A stretch of 64,000 nt of DNA, from assembly GCF_000971135.1 (NCBI RefSeq), contig NZ_BBLW01000005.1:1-64000 (forward strand), given 5' to 3'. Positions 31,269 to 39,260 of the stretch are shown in pieces. The notes beneath the pieces were generated by a model that searched no databases, was not told where the DNA came from, and saw only the letters and a list, made by a program, of their open reading frames with translations. The DNA comes from Demequina phytophila (GTDB lineage: Bacteria; Actinomycetota; Actinomycetes; Actinomycetales; Demequinaceae). Numbering within the stretch: the first letter of the stretch is position 1; the number at the start of each line of letters is the position of its first letter. A program made the position numbers and the translations under genes.

Positions 31269-32867
31269 GTGATCATCGCCAAGGATCTGGAGGTGCGCAT
31301 CGGCGCACGAGTGCTGCTGCACCCCGCGAGCTTCCAGATCGGACCCGGCGACCGCGTGGGCCTGGTGGGCCGCAACGGTGCCGGCAAGACCACGATGACC
31401 CGCATCCTCGCGGGGGAGTCGCAGCCCACCGGCGGCTCCGTCACGCACCGCGGCTCGATCGGCTACCTGCCGCAGGACCCGCGCGAGGGCGAGCCCACGC
31501 AGCGCGCGCTCGACCGCATCCTGTCCGTCCGCGACCTCGCGGGCCTCATGCAGAAGCTCCGCGAGGCGGAGGAGGGCATGGCGAGCCCCGATATCAAGGT
31601 GATGGAGAAGGCGATGAACGCCTACCCGCGCCTCGAGGAGCGCTTCCGGGCCGCGGGCGGCTACGCCGCCGAGTCCGAGGCGCAGCGCATCGCCGCCAAC
31701 CTGGGGCTCGACGAGCGCATCCTGTCGCAGCCGCTCGGCACGCTGTCGGGCGGCCAGCGCCGCCGCGTCGAGCTCGCGCGCATCCTCTTCTCCGACGCGG
31801 AGACGCTGCTGCTGGACGAGCCCACGAACCACCTCGACGCCGACTCGATCGTGTGGCTGCGCGGCTTCCTCGCCTCCTTCCCCGGCGGGCTCGTGGTGAT
31901 CTCCCACGACGTCGAGCTGCTGCGCGCGTCCGTCACCCGCGTGTTCCACCTCGACGCCAACCGCGGCGAGCTCGACCAGTACGCGCTCGGCTGGGACCTC
32001 TACCTCCGCCAGCGTGAGACCGACGAGAAGCGCCGCCGCCGCGAGCGCGACAACGCGGAGAAGAAGGCCGCCGCGCTGCTCGCGCAGGCCGCCAAGATGA
32101 AGGCGACCGCCACCAAGGCGGTCGCGGCGCAGAACATGGCCAAGCGCGCCGAGCGCATGCTCGAGGGCGTCGAGGGGGAGCGGGTGCAGGACCGCGTGGC
32201 CGCGCTGCGCTTCCCCACCCCCGCACCGTGCGGCAAGACCCCGCTGCGCGCCGCCGAGCTGTCCAAGTCCTACGGCTCGCTCGAGGTGTTCACCGACGTC
32301 GAGCTCGCGATCGACCGCGGCTCGCGCGTGGTGGTGCTGGGCCTCAACGGCGCCGGCAAGACCACGCTGCTGAAGCTGCTCGGCGGTGTCGAGGACCCCG
32401 ACACCGGCGAGGTGCAGCCCGGCCACGGCCTCAAGCTCGGCTACTACGCGCAGGAGCACGACACGCTCGACATGAACGCGACCGTGCTCGAGAACCTCCG
32501 GCACGCGGCGCCCGACCTCGACGACACGGCCGTGCGCAACGTGCTCGGCTCGTTCATGTTCCAGGGCGACGACGCGCACAAGCCCGCGAAGGTGCTCTCG
32601 GGCGGTGAGAAGACCCGCCTCGCGCTCGCGACGCTCGTGGTGTCCCAGGCCAACGTGCTGCTGCTCGACGAGCCGACCAACAACCTCGACCCCGCCTCGC
32701 GCGCCGAGATCCTGCGCGCGCTGCGCACGTACGAGGGCGCCGTGGTACTGGTCACCCACGACGAGGGCGCCGTCGAGGCGCTCGAGCCCGAGCGCGTCCT
32801 GCTGCTGCCCGACGCCGTCGAGGACCTCTACAACGAGTCCTACCGGGAGCTCATCTCGCTGGCCTAG
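31269..32867 (+). CDS. ABC-F family ATPase
   Basis: A 532-residue protein of two fused ABC domains and no membrane part. Walker A motifs are GRNGAGKTT (34-42) and GLNGAGKTT (about 358), signatures LSGGQRRRVELA and LSGGEKTRLALA, Walker B LLLDEPTNHLD and LLLDEPTNNLD. The charged linker between them (EKRRRRERDNAEKK) is the ribosome-contacting region. ABC-F proteins act on the ribosome as translation factors or as antibiotic protection proteins; the subtype here cannot be decided. GTG 31269 is preceded by AGGGAGA. In M. tuberculosis an ABC-F gene (Rv1473) lies between the suf and fabG-inhA genes, as here. Confidence 0.93.
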   Translation: MIIAKDLEVRIGARVLLHPASFQIGPGDRVGLVGRNGAGKTTMTRILAGESQPTGGSVTHRGSIGYLPQDPREGEPTQRALDRILSVRDLAGLMQKLREAEEGMASPDIKVMEKAMNAYPRLEERFRAAGGYAAESEAQRIAANLGLDERILSQPLGTLSGGQRRRVELARILFSDAETLLLDEPTNHLDADSIVWLRGFLASFPGGLVVISHDVELLRASVTRVFHLDANRGELDQYALGWDLYLRQRETDEKRRRRERDNAEKKAAALLAQAAKMKATATKAVAAQNMAKRAERMLEGVEGERVQDRVAALRFPTPAPCGKTPLRAAELSKSYGSLEVFTDVELAIDRGSRVVVLGLNGAGKTTLLKLLGGVEDPDTGEVQPGHGLKLGYYAQEHDTLDMNATVLENLRHAAPDLDDTAVRNVLGSFMFQGDDAHKPAKVLSGGEKTRLALATLVVSQANVLLLDEPTNNLDPASRAEILRALRTYEGAVVLVTHDEGAVEALEPERVLLLPDAVEDLYNESYRELISLA

Positions 32868-32883
32868 CCGGACCCGCGGACGG

Positions 32884-33162
32884 TCAGCCCCAGAGCGACC
32901 CGAACCACTCCCAGAACACCACGATCAGGGTCGCGCCGAGCACGCCGGCGCCGCCGCACGCGATGCCCGTCATCGCGAGCGTGCGCGCGCCGGGGATCGG
33001 GTCCTCGGGCTCCTGGCGGCGCAGCGCCATCCATCCCAGCACCATCGCGACGCCGCCCAGCAGCAGCCCGCCGACGATCGTGAAGCACGTCACCACGGAC
33101 GCGATGCCCAGCGTCACCGACCCGATCGCCCACCAGTCGCGGCGGCCTTCCTCAGAGCGCAT
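32884..33162 (-). CDS. DUF4190-type small membrane protein
   Basis: A 92-residue protein with two hydrophobic helices (about 15-38 and 60-85) joined by WMALRRQEPEDP, an arrangement typical of DUF4190 proteins (WAIGSVTLGIASVVTCF, ARTLAMTGIACGGAGV). It is probably an inner membrane protein of unknown role. The start at 33162 overlaps the end of the SURF1 gene by 11 nt, so the two are likely co-translated. The frame is open further upstream, but only as a SURF1 shadow. Confidence 0.75.
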   Translation of the reverse strand: MRSEEGRRDWWAIGSVTLGIASVVTCFTIVGGLLLGGVAMVLGWMALRRQEPEDPIPGARTLAMTGIACGGAGVLGATLIVVFWEWFGSLWG

Positions 33163-33985
33163 CCTCGATCTCCTCGTCGCTGGGTTCGGCGCGCCGCCTG
33201 CGCGCCGCCTTCGGCGGGGACGATGCGCGGGGCCCGGCCCCTGCATCGTCCCCGGTGGCCGTCATGGCCGCCCATTCGCGGCGTGCCAGAAGGACGCCGG
33301 CGACGGGCGCGATGAGCGCGAACGCGAACCACTGCCACGTGTACGCCAGGTGCGGGCCCAGGCTGAGCGTGGGCAGCGGCACCTGCGCACCGAGCGCGTC
33401 CTCGCACCGGGTGGCCGTGCACACCTGCTGGACCATGCCGTAGCCGTCGATCGGCTCGGCGGCGGGCGCGGGCATCTGCACGGGTGTGATGCGGGTGGCG
33501 CCGTCGTCGCGGCGGCCGTCGTCCTCCTCGGCGGCGCGCAGCACCACCTCGAGCGTGACGTCCCCGGCGGGAAGGCCGGGCACCACGCCATCGGGCTCGC
33601 CCGAGTCGGGGATGGGCACCCAGCCCGCGTCCACCAGCAGCGACCGCCCGTCCGTGGTGTCGAACCATGCGAGCACGTGCCACGAGCGCTCGCGGTCGAC
33701 CGGACGATTGCGCAGCAGCGTGGTCGAGCCCTGCTCGAACTCGCCGTCGACCGTCACCCGCGTCCACTCGGCGTCGCCCACCGGGTTGCCGGCCGGGACG
33801 GCCTCCGCCAACGGCACGGCATCGGCCTCCGCGTTGGCCTCGTAGAGCTCGATCGCGGCGGCGCGCGCCTCGTGCCTGCCGAGCTGCCAGAAGCCCGCCT
33901 TGACGGCGACCGCGGACACCGCGAGCCCCACCGCGACGATCCCGACGACGCGCAGGATCCGCGAGGCGAGCGAGGGCGTGGTCAC
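33152..33985 (-). CDS. SURF1 family cytochrome oxidase biogenesis protein
   Basis: A 277-residue protein with two membrane helices (about 8-30 and 224-245) enclosing a periplasmic domain. Family motifs are GFWQLGRHEARAA just after helix 1, LLRNRPVDRERSWHVL, VDAGWVPIP and, before helix 2, HLAYTWQWFAFALI. SURF1 assists heme a insertion into cytochrome oxidase, fitting ctaA in the same window. The start is GTG 33985 because TAGCAT lies 7 nt upstream; GTG 33991 is an alternative. The C-terminal tail is disordered and its DNA forms a large hairpin. Confidence 0.9.
   Translation of the reverse strand: MTTPSLASRILRVVGIVAVGLAVSAVAVKAGFWQLGRHEARAAAIELYEANAEADAVPLAEAVPAGNPVGDAEWTRVTVDGEFEQGSTTLLRNRPVDRERSWHVLAWFDTTDGRSLLVDAGWVPIPDSGEPDGVVPGLPAGDVTLEVVLRAAEEDDGRRDDGATRITPVQMPAPAAEPIDGYGMVQQVCTATRCEDALGAQVPLPTLSLGPHLAYTWQWFAFALIAPVAGVLLARREWAAMTATGDDAGAGPRASSPPKAARRRRAEPSDEEIEDAL
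33216..33253. repeat. Hairpin of inverted GACGATGC copies in the SURF1 tail
   Basis: GGGGACGATGC (33216-33226) and GCATCGTCCCC (33243-33253) are perfect inverted copies. Between them GGGGCC and GGCCCC pair around a single C. The coding sequence here translates to a low-complexity tail, so the DNA structure and not the peptide may be what is kept. Confidence 0.8.
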
Positions 33986-33992
33986 CCGCACG

Positions 33993-33998
33993 ATGCTA
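33993..33998 (-). promoter_or_regulatory. Leaderless-type -10 for the SURF1 gene
   Basis: TAGCAT on the minus strand ends 7 nt before the GTG at 33985. Confidence 0.5.
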
Positions 33999-34033
33999 GT
34001 GCCGCGCTTTCGCGCATCCGTCCCCGCCTCCGC

Positions 34034-34039
34034 TAGCGT
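34034..34039 (+). promoter_or_regulatory. Leaderless-type -10 for fabG
   Basis: TAGCGT ends 7 nt before the ATG at 34047; no ribosome binding site is present. Confidence 0.55.
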
Positions 34040-34046
34040 GACCCCC

Positions 34047-34751
34047 ATGACCCGTCACGTCCTCGTCACCGGAGCCAACCGCGGCATCGGCCGCAGCATC
34101 GCCGAGGCGTTCGTCGCCAACGGCGACACCGTCTCCACCATCTACCGCGGGGGAGAGCTCCCCGACGGCGTCACCGGCGCCGTCGCGGACGTCACCGACA
34201 CCGCGGCCGTCAATGCGGCGTTCGACGAGCTCGAGGCGCAGCACGGCCGCGTCCGCGTCCTCATCGCCAACGCCGGCATCACGCGCGACGGCCTCCTCAT
34301 GCGCATGTCGGACGAGGACTTCGAGCAGGTCATCGACGTCAACCTCACCGGCACGTTCCGCTGCGTGCGCCGCGCCGTCAACTCGATGATCCGCGAGCGC
34401 TTCGGGCGGATCGTGCTCATCGGGTCCGTGGTGGGCCTCATGGGCAACCCGGGCCAGGTCAACTACTCGTCGTCCAAGTCCGCGCTGGTGGGCATGGCCC
34501 GCTCCGTCACCCGCGAGGTGGGCGCGCGCGGCATCACGGCGAACGTCATCGCGCCGGGCTTCATCACCACGGACATGACCGCCGAGCTGGGCGACGACGT
34601 CGTCAAGCAGTACGCGGACACCATCCCCGCCAAGCGCTTCGGCTCGACCGCCGAGGTCGCGGCCGCCGCCGTCTTCCTCGCGTCCGACGCCGCGGGCTAC
34701 GTCTCGGGCGCGGTGCTGCCCGTCGACGGCGGCCTCGGCATGGGCCACTGA
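34047..34751 (+). CDS. fabG: 3-oxoacyl-ACP reductase FabG
   Basis: A 234-residue SDR of the fatty acid elongation cycle. Cofactor motif TGANRGIG at 8-15, NAGITRDGLLMRMSDEDF (family signature) near 76, Ser in GSVVGLMGNPGQ, and Tyr/Lys in NYSSSK (about 141-145). It is 29 nt upstream of fabI, the same pairing as mabA-inhA (Rv1483-Rv1484), and I infer that it reduces 3-oxoacyl-ACP with NADPH. The start at 34047 is set by the -10 seven nt upstream; the frame stays open to 33900 as a shadow. Confidence 0.92.
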   Translation: MTRHVLVTGANRGIGRSIAEAFVANGDTVSTIYRGGELPDGVTGAVADVTDTAAVNAAFDELEAQHGRVRVLIANAGITRDGLLMRMSDEDFEQVIDVNLTGTFRCVRRAVNSMIRERFGRIVLIGSVVGLMGNPGQVNYSSSKSALVGMARSVTREVGARGITANVIAPGFITTDMTAELGDDVVKQYADTIPAKRFGSTAEVAAAAVFLASDAAGYVSGAVLPVDGGLGMGH

Positions 34752-34757
34752 CACCCC

Positions 34758-34765
34758 GCATCGTC
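34758..34765. repeat. GCATCGTC motif copy between fabG and fabI
   Basis: It reads CCGCATCGTCCCCC, 6 nt after the fabG stop and directly before the fabI ribosome site AGGAG. Confidence 0.75.
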
Positions 34766-34780
34766 CCCCTAGGAGCAATC

Positions 34781-35548
34781 ATGGGCATTCTCGAAGGCAA
34801 GAACATCCTCGTCACCGGCGTCCTCACGGAGGGCTCGATCGCGTTCGAGGTCGCGCGGCTGTGCCAGGAGCAGGGCGCGACGGTCGTGCTGACCGGCGTG
34901 GGCCGCTCGCTCAAGATCACGCAGGCCATGGGCCGCCGCCTCCCCGTCGAGGCGCAGGTGGTCGAGCTCGACGTCACCAACCCCGAGCACCTCGACGGCC
35001 TCGCCGACAAGGTCCGCGAGCTGGTCCCGCACCTCGACGGCGTGGTCCACTCGATCGGCTTCGCGCCGCAGTCCGTGATGGGTGGCAACTTCATGTCGGC
35101 CGAGTGGGAGGACGTCTCCACGGCCGTCCACATCTCGGCGTACTCGCTCAAGGCTCTCGCGCAGGCGACGGCGCCGCTGCTGGTCAACGGTGGGTCGATC
35201 GTCGGCCTCACGTTCGACGGCCGCTACGCCTGGCCGGTCTACGACTGGATGGGCGTCGCCAAGGCGGCATTCGAGGCCGTCAACCGCTACCTCGCGCGGG
35301 ACCTCGGCCCGCTCGGCATCCGCTGCAACGTCGTGTCGGCCGGGCCCATCAAGACCACCGCCGCCAAGCACATCCCCGGCTTCGAGCAGATGGAGGGCAA
35401 CTGGTCGGAGCGGGCGCCGCTCGGCTGGGACTCCGAGGCCACCGCGCCGACCGCGCGCGCCGTGACCGCCCTGCTCTCCGACTGGTTCCCCGCCACCACC
35501 GGCGAGATGATCCACGTGGACGGCGGCGTGCACGCTATGGGACAGTGA
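34781..35548 (+). CDS. fabI: Enoyl-ACP reductase (FabI/InhA type)
   Basis: A 255-residue NADH-dependent enoyl-ACP reductase completing each round of fatty acid elongation. It begins GILEGKNILVTGVLTEGSIA, the FabI/InhA cofactor loop; VVHSIGFAPQ is at about 88 and the active-site Tyr/Lys lie in YDWMGVAKA (about 153-160). The resemblance is to actinobacterial InhA-like FabI, the isoniazid/triclosan target family. AGGAG lies 6 nt upstream. A GCATCGTC motif copy fills the short gap from fabG. The end is followed by the sixA-like gene. Confidence 0.94.
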   Translation: MGILEGKNILVTGVLTEGSIAFEVARLCQEQGATVVLTGVGRSLKITQAMGRRLPVEAQVVELDVTNPEHLDGLADKVRELVPHLDGVVHSIGFAPQSVMGGNFMSAEWEDVSTAVHISAYSLKALAQATAPLLVNGGSIVGLTFDGRYAWPVYDWMGVAKAAFEAVNRYLARDLGPLGIRCNVVSAGPIKTTAAKHIPGFEQMEGNWSERAPLGWDSEATAPTARAVTALLSDWFPATTGEMIHVDGGVHAMGQ

Positions 35549-35552
35549 CACC

Positions 35553-36065
35553 GTGCCCACGCTGATCCTCGCCCGCCACGCGAAGGCGGAGGCCCCCGCG
35601 GCCGGCCTGAGCGACTCCGCCCGAGCGCTCGAGCTCATCGGCCGCAAGGCCTCGACCCTGCTCGGTCAGGTCATCGCGCGCGCGGGCATCTCGCCCGACC
35701 TCGCGCTCGTGTCCCCGTCGCTGCGCACGCAGCAGACGTGGAAGCTCATGGCTCCCGCGTTCGGCGAGTGCGAGACCGTCACCGACGACGAGCTCTACGA
35801 GACCCACGTCTCCGGACTCCTCGAGGTGCTGCACGGGCTGGGCGACGCGGAGACCGTGGTGGTCGTGGGTCACGAGCCCACGTCCTCCGCAGCGGCCGCG
35901 CACCTCGCGGGCCCCGGCTCGGACAAGACCGCGCTGCAGCGCGTCGCCCACGGTCTGCCGACCGCGACCGCGGCGGTGCTCGAGTTCGACTGCCCGTGGT
36001 CGGAGATCACGTCGCGCTGCGGTCGCCTGGTCTCGGTGCTGTCGGGCCGCGACGTCGAGGAGTGA
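35553..36065 (+). CDS. sixA: SixA-like histidine phosphatase
   Basis: A 170-residue histidine phosphatase (branch 1). The RHG-type motif is LILARHAKAE (4-13, catalytic His9) and the second His lies in VVVGHEPTSS (about 107). It resembles SixA, which dephosphorylates phosphohistidine proteins, though actinobacterial relatives may act on other substrates. The GTG at 35553 is 4 nt after the fabI stop, and the end overlaps the next gene (GTGA). No mechanistic link to fatty acid synthesis is evident. Confidence 0.85.
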   Translation: MPTLILARHAKAEAPAAGLSDSARALELIGRKASTLLGQVIARAGISPDLALVSPSLRTQQTWKLMAPAFGECETVTDDELYETHVSGLLEVLHGLGDAETVVVVGHEPTSSAAAAHLAGPGSDKTALQRVAHGLPTATAAVLEFDCPWSEITSRCGRLVSVLSGRDVEE

Positions 36066-36994
36066 CGGACACCTCCGCGCTGTGGCGCGCGCTGCTCGCG
36101 ATGCAGCGCTTCGGGTGGGAGCAGGGCGTGGCATCCCACGCTGCCCTCGACTCCGGTGACCTCGCTCTGGCGACCCTGCTGATCCGCGACGCGGTCGCGC
36201 GCCAGGATGCGGATGGCCAGCTGGGCGCGATGGACGACGCGGCGGCCGTGAACTCCGGCTCGCTCCTCGAGGCGGCGCTGCTGGTGGGACGGGACGATGC
36301 GGTGGTCGCCGAGGCCGCGCAGCGTCAGCGCTGGTGGCTGCTGCGGCATTCGCCGCGCGACGACTGGGGCGTCCTCCACCACCTCAAGGGTGCTGAGGAG
36401 GTGTGGGCGGATTCGGTCTACATGGTGGTGCCGGCGCTGGTCGCGTCGGGTGACCTCGCTCCGGCGGACATGCAGTACCGCATGCACCGGGAGCAGCTCT
36501 GGGACGCGTCCACGGGGCTCTACCGCCACCGCTTCGACATGGCGACGCGGACCTGCGTGCGCGACGCGTTCTGGGCGAGCGGGAGCGGCTGGGTCGCGGC
36601 GGGTCTCGCGCGGGCGCTGCGCCTGGGCGTCGCCGCGGAGACCGTGCGGGAGCGCTGGGAGACCGAGGCGCGGGCGCTGCTCGACGCGTGCACGCGGTAC
36701 GCGACGCCCGAGGGCCGCTTTCACGACGTCCTCGACGACCCCTCGACCTTCACCGACGGCTGCGCCGGCCTCATGCTCGCGTACGCGGCGTTCACGGGCG
36801 TGGCGGACGGGTGGCTCCCGACCTCCTATGCGGACGATGCCGCGGCCTGGCTCGACGCGTCCCTCGCCCGGGTCGACGCGACCGGGGTGGTGCGCGACGT
36901 GTGCGGCGCCCCCGGCTTCGATGCGCCCGGCACGAGCGCGGAGGCGCAGGCCTTCGCGATCATGGCCCTCGCGGCCCGCGACCGCCTGGCCTGA
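36062..36994 (+). CDS. Glycoside hydrolase family 88/105-like protein
   Basis: A 310-residue alpha/alpha-barrel-type protein. WADSVYMVVPALVASG (about 115-130) matches the catalytic Asp motif of GH105 unsaturated rhamnogalacturonyl hydrolases, and FWASGSGWVAAGLARAL, GRFHDVLDDP and SAEAQAFAIMALA are further family segments. No signal peptide, so it would act on imported oligosaccharides. No polysaccharide lyase or sugar transporter gene is nearby. The GTG overlaps the sixA-like stop by 4 nt. Substrate uncertain. Confidence 0.82.
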   Translation: MTDTSALWRALLAMQRFGWEQGVASHAALDSGDLALATLLIRDAVARQDADGQLGAMDDAAAVNSGSLLEAALLVGRDDAVVAEAAQRQRWWLLRHSPRDDWGVLHHLKGAEEVWADSVYMVVPALVASGDLAPADMQYRMHREQLWDASTGLYRHRFDMATRTCVRDAFWASGSGWVAAGLARALRLGVAAETVRERWETEARALLDACTRYATPEGRFHDVLDDPSTFTDGCAGLMLAYAAFTGVADGWLPTSYADDAAAWLDASLARVDATGVVRDVCGAPGFDAPGTSAEAQAFAIMALAARDRLA

Positions 36995-37325
36995 CCCGGC
37001 TCCCGCCACCCGAGCCTCGCGCAGCGCCCGGACTGCCTTGAGTGCCCGGAGCGCGTGTCCGCGCGATGCGTGTCGCCACGCTGGCCGTTTTCATGCACTT
37101 TGGTGAGCGTTGAGCCGGTCCACGGGCCGATCGCCCGAGCGGTTCACGAACGATCGGCAGGCTCTCCGGCATCATCCCTGGTAGATGAGATCCGGAGCGT
37201 TCCGATGGGGCGATGCGGCGCGCGGGAACGCGCCGGAGCGCCCGCGAAAGTGCATGAAAACGGCGAGTGTGGCCCACCGGGGCACGGAAGCCAGGGCGGT
37301 CGGGCGGTCCGGCACCGCGTCGGGA
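36995..37325. other. 331-bp gene-free stretch between convergent genes
   Basis: It lies between the GH105-like gene and serB. I see no convincing gene in it. It holds the 27-nt inverted-repeat element described separately, and inside that two short hairpins: CTCCGG with CCGGAG around 37164-37197, and a GC-rich one near 37216-37245. Confidence 0.7.
37075..37273. mobile_element. 199-bp MITE-like element with 27-nt terminal inverted repeats
   Basis: The left arm is 37075-37101 (core GCCGTTTTCATGCACTTT, 37084-37101) and the right arm 37247-37273 (core AAAGTGCATGAAAACGGC, 37247-37264). The 18-nt cores are perfect inverted copies; over 27 nt there are two mismatches. The arms enclose 145 bp without a gene. 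Read outward, each arm has an ATG followed by the same codons for MKTASVA, and both mismatches are synonymous in that frame. No target duplication is obvious. It could be a miniature element, a paired regulator site, or duplicated short leader ORFs. Confidence 0.5.
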
Positions 37326-37952
37326 TCAGCCGAGGATGATCGCCAGCGCCGCGTCGAGCCGGGGTGCGTTGAGCGCGACGTCCGCCTGCTCCTGGACGAT
37401 CGGCTTGGCGTGCCACGCGATGCCCAGCCCGGCGGCGGCCATCATGTCGAGGTCGTTCGCGCCGTCGCCGATCGCGACCGCGTCACCCAGGTCGCAGCCC
37501 ACCTCGGCCGCAAACGCACGCAGCGTCTCCGCCTTCGCCGCGCGGTCGATCACCGGGCCGACGGTACGGCCGGTGAGCCGCGCATCGTCCACCTCGAGGC
37601 GGTTGGCGCGGAAACGGGTGATCCCCAGGCGCGCCGCGAGCGGCGCGACCACCTCCGCGAAGCCGCCCGAGACGAGCGCGACCTCGAAGCCGGCGTCCTG
37701 CAGACCCGCGACCAGCTCGGGGGCCCCGGGCGTGAACTCGACCTCCGCGAGTACCTCCGCGAACACGGTGTCCGGGACCCCGACGAGGGTCGCGACGCGC
37801 TCGCGCAGCGATTCGGCGAAGTCGAGCTCGCCGCGCATGGCGCGCTCCGTGATCTCGGCCACCAGCTCGCGCGTGCCCGCGCGGGCGGCGATCAGCTCGA
37901 TGACCTCGGCGGTGATCAGGGTGGAATCGACGTCGAGGACGCACAGCCTCAT
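37326..37952 (-). CDS. serB: Phosphoserine phosphatase
   Basis: A 208-residue HAD phosphatase of the SerB type: nucleophile motif DVDST (7-11), motif II SGGF (about 104), and [10 protein letters not shown] (about 163-172). It lacks the N-terminal ACT domain of longer SerB proteins. It releases serine from phosphoserine. The ATG at 37952 overlaps the glgC stop (ATGA), an unusual coupling of serine synthesis to glycogen synthesis. The frame continues upstream only inside glgC. Confidence 0.92.
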   Translation of the reverse strand: MRLCVLDVDSTLITAEVIELIAARAGTRELVAEITERAMRGELDFAESLRERVATLVGVPDTVFAEVLAEVEFTPGAPELVAGLQDAGFEVALVSGGFAEVVAPLAARLGITRFRANRLEVDDARLTGRTVGPVIDRAAKAETLRAFAAEVGCDLGDAVAIGDGANDLDMMAAAGLGIAWHAKPIVQEQADVALNAPRLDAALAIILG

Positions 37953-39190
37953 GCGGTGACGACCGTCCCCTTCGCGACGACGGTGATGCCGCTCTCGGTG
38001 ACGGTGAACCCGCGCGCGAGGTCCGCCTCGCGGTCGATGCCCACGCGCGCGCCCTCCTGCACGTCGACGTTCTTGTCGAGGATCGCGCGGTGGACCTGCG
38101 CGTGGCGGTGCACCTGGACGCCGTCGAGCAGCACCGAGTCCGACACGGTCGACCAGGAGTGCAGGCGCACGCCGGGGGACAGCACCGATCCGGTGACGGT
38201 CGCGCCGGACACGATCACGCCGGGGGACACGATCGAGTCCGCGGCGTGGCCCAGGCGGCCCTCCTCCGAGTGGATGAACTTGGCCGGCGGGTGCGTGATG
38301 AGCCCCTGGTGGACGGGCCACTTGTCGTTGTACACGTTGAACACCGGCTGGACCGCGATGAGATCCATGTGGGCGTCGTAGTACATGTCCAGCGTTCCCA
38401 CGTCGCGCCAGTAGTCGCGGTCGCGGTCGGTCGAGCCCGGGACGTCGTTGCGGATGAAGTCGTAGAAGCCACACGTGCCCTTGTCGACGAAGTAGGGGAC
38501 GATGTCGCCGCCCATGTCGTGCTTGGAGCTCGGGTTGTCCGCATCGGCGGTCAGCGCCTCGAGCAGCGCGTCCGCGTTCGCGACGTAGTTGCCCATCGAG
38601 GCGAGGATCTCGCTGGGGGAGTCCGGCAGTCCGGACGGGTCCTTGGGCTTCTCGAGGAACGCGCGGATCCGGTCGGGGTTGTCGGGGTCGATGTCGATCA
38701 CGCCGAACTGATCCGCGAGGGAGATGGGCTGGCGGATGCCCGCCACGGTGAAGTCCGCGCCCGACTCGATGTGCGCGTCGACCATCTGCGAGAAGTCCAT
38801 GCGGTAGACGTGGTCGGCGCCGACGATCACCACGATGTCGGGCTGCTCGTCCTCGATGATGTTCACGGTCTGGTAGATCGCGTCCGCGCTGCCGAGGTAC
38901 CAGTGCGGGCCGCGACGCTGCTGCGCCGGCACCGGTGCGACGTAGTTGCCCAGCAGCGGCGACATGCGCCAGGTGCGGGCGATGTGGCGGTCGAGCGAGT
39001 GCGACTTGTACTGCGTCAGCACCACCACATGCAGGTAGCGGGAGTTCACCAGGTTGCTCAGCGCGAAGTCGATGAGGCGGTACGTCCCTCCGAAAGGGAC
39101 CGCCGGCTTCGCGCGGGCTGCGGTGAGGGGCATCAGGCGCTTGCCCTCACCTCCTGCAAGGACGATGGCGAGAACCTTCTGCGCTGGCAT
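37949..39190 (-). CDS. glgC: Glucose-1-phosphate adenylyltransferase
   Basis: A 413-residue enzyme making ADP-glucose, the donor for glycogen and alpha-glucan synthesis. The N-terminal [13 protein letters not shown] is the nucleotidyltransferase signature with the adjacent KPAVPFGG; the C-terminal third is a left-handed beta-helix ([18 protein letters not shown]). TATGCT lies 6 nt before the ATG at 39190, and 30 more in-frame codons upstream lack signals. It is divergent from glgA, as Rv1213 and Rv1212c are. Confidence 0.96.
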   Translation of the reverse strand: MPAQKVLAIVLAGGEGKRLMPLTAARAKPAVPFGGTYRLIDFALSNLVNSRYLHVVVLTQYKSHSLDRHIARTWRMSPLLGNYVAPVPAQQRRGPHWYLGSADAIYQTVNIIEDEQPDIVVIVGADHVYRMDFSQMVDAHIESGADFTVAGIRQPISLADQFGVIDIDPDNPDRIRAFLEKPKDPSGLPDSPSEILASMGNYVANADALLEALTADADNPSSKHDMGGDIVPYFVDKGTCGFYDFIRNDVPGSTDRDRDYWRDVGTLDMYYDAHMDLIAVQPVFNVYNDKWPVHQGLITHPPAKFIHSEEGRLGHAADSIVSPGVIVSGATVTGSVLSPGVRLHSWSTVSDSVLLDGVQVHRHAQVHRAILDKNVDVQEGARVGIDREADLARGFTVTESGITVVAKGTVVTA

Positions 39191-39196
39191 ACCGCC

Positions 39197-39202
39197 AGCA
39201 TA
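39197..39202 (-). promoter_or_regulatory. Leaderless-type -10 for glgC
   Basis: TATGCT on the minus strand ends 6 nt before the ATG at 39190. Confidence 0.5.
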
Positions 39203-39247
39203 GGGGGCGAAGCGGGACACATGCAGGCTCTGGCGCGGGCGAGCCGC

Positions 39248-39253
39248 TAGCGT
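39248..39253 (+). promoter_or_regulatory. Leaderless-type -10 for glgA
   Basis: TAGCGT ends 7 nt before the ATG at 39261, which argues against the in-frame GTG at 39252. Confidence 0.55.
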
Positions 39254-39260
39254 GGGGGTC

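Noticed and set aside
29004-33253. Counting the motif hairpins within ecfT and SURF1 as terminators.
   Set aside because: They lie before the stop codons and have no T-run; I list them as repeats.
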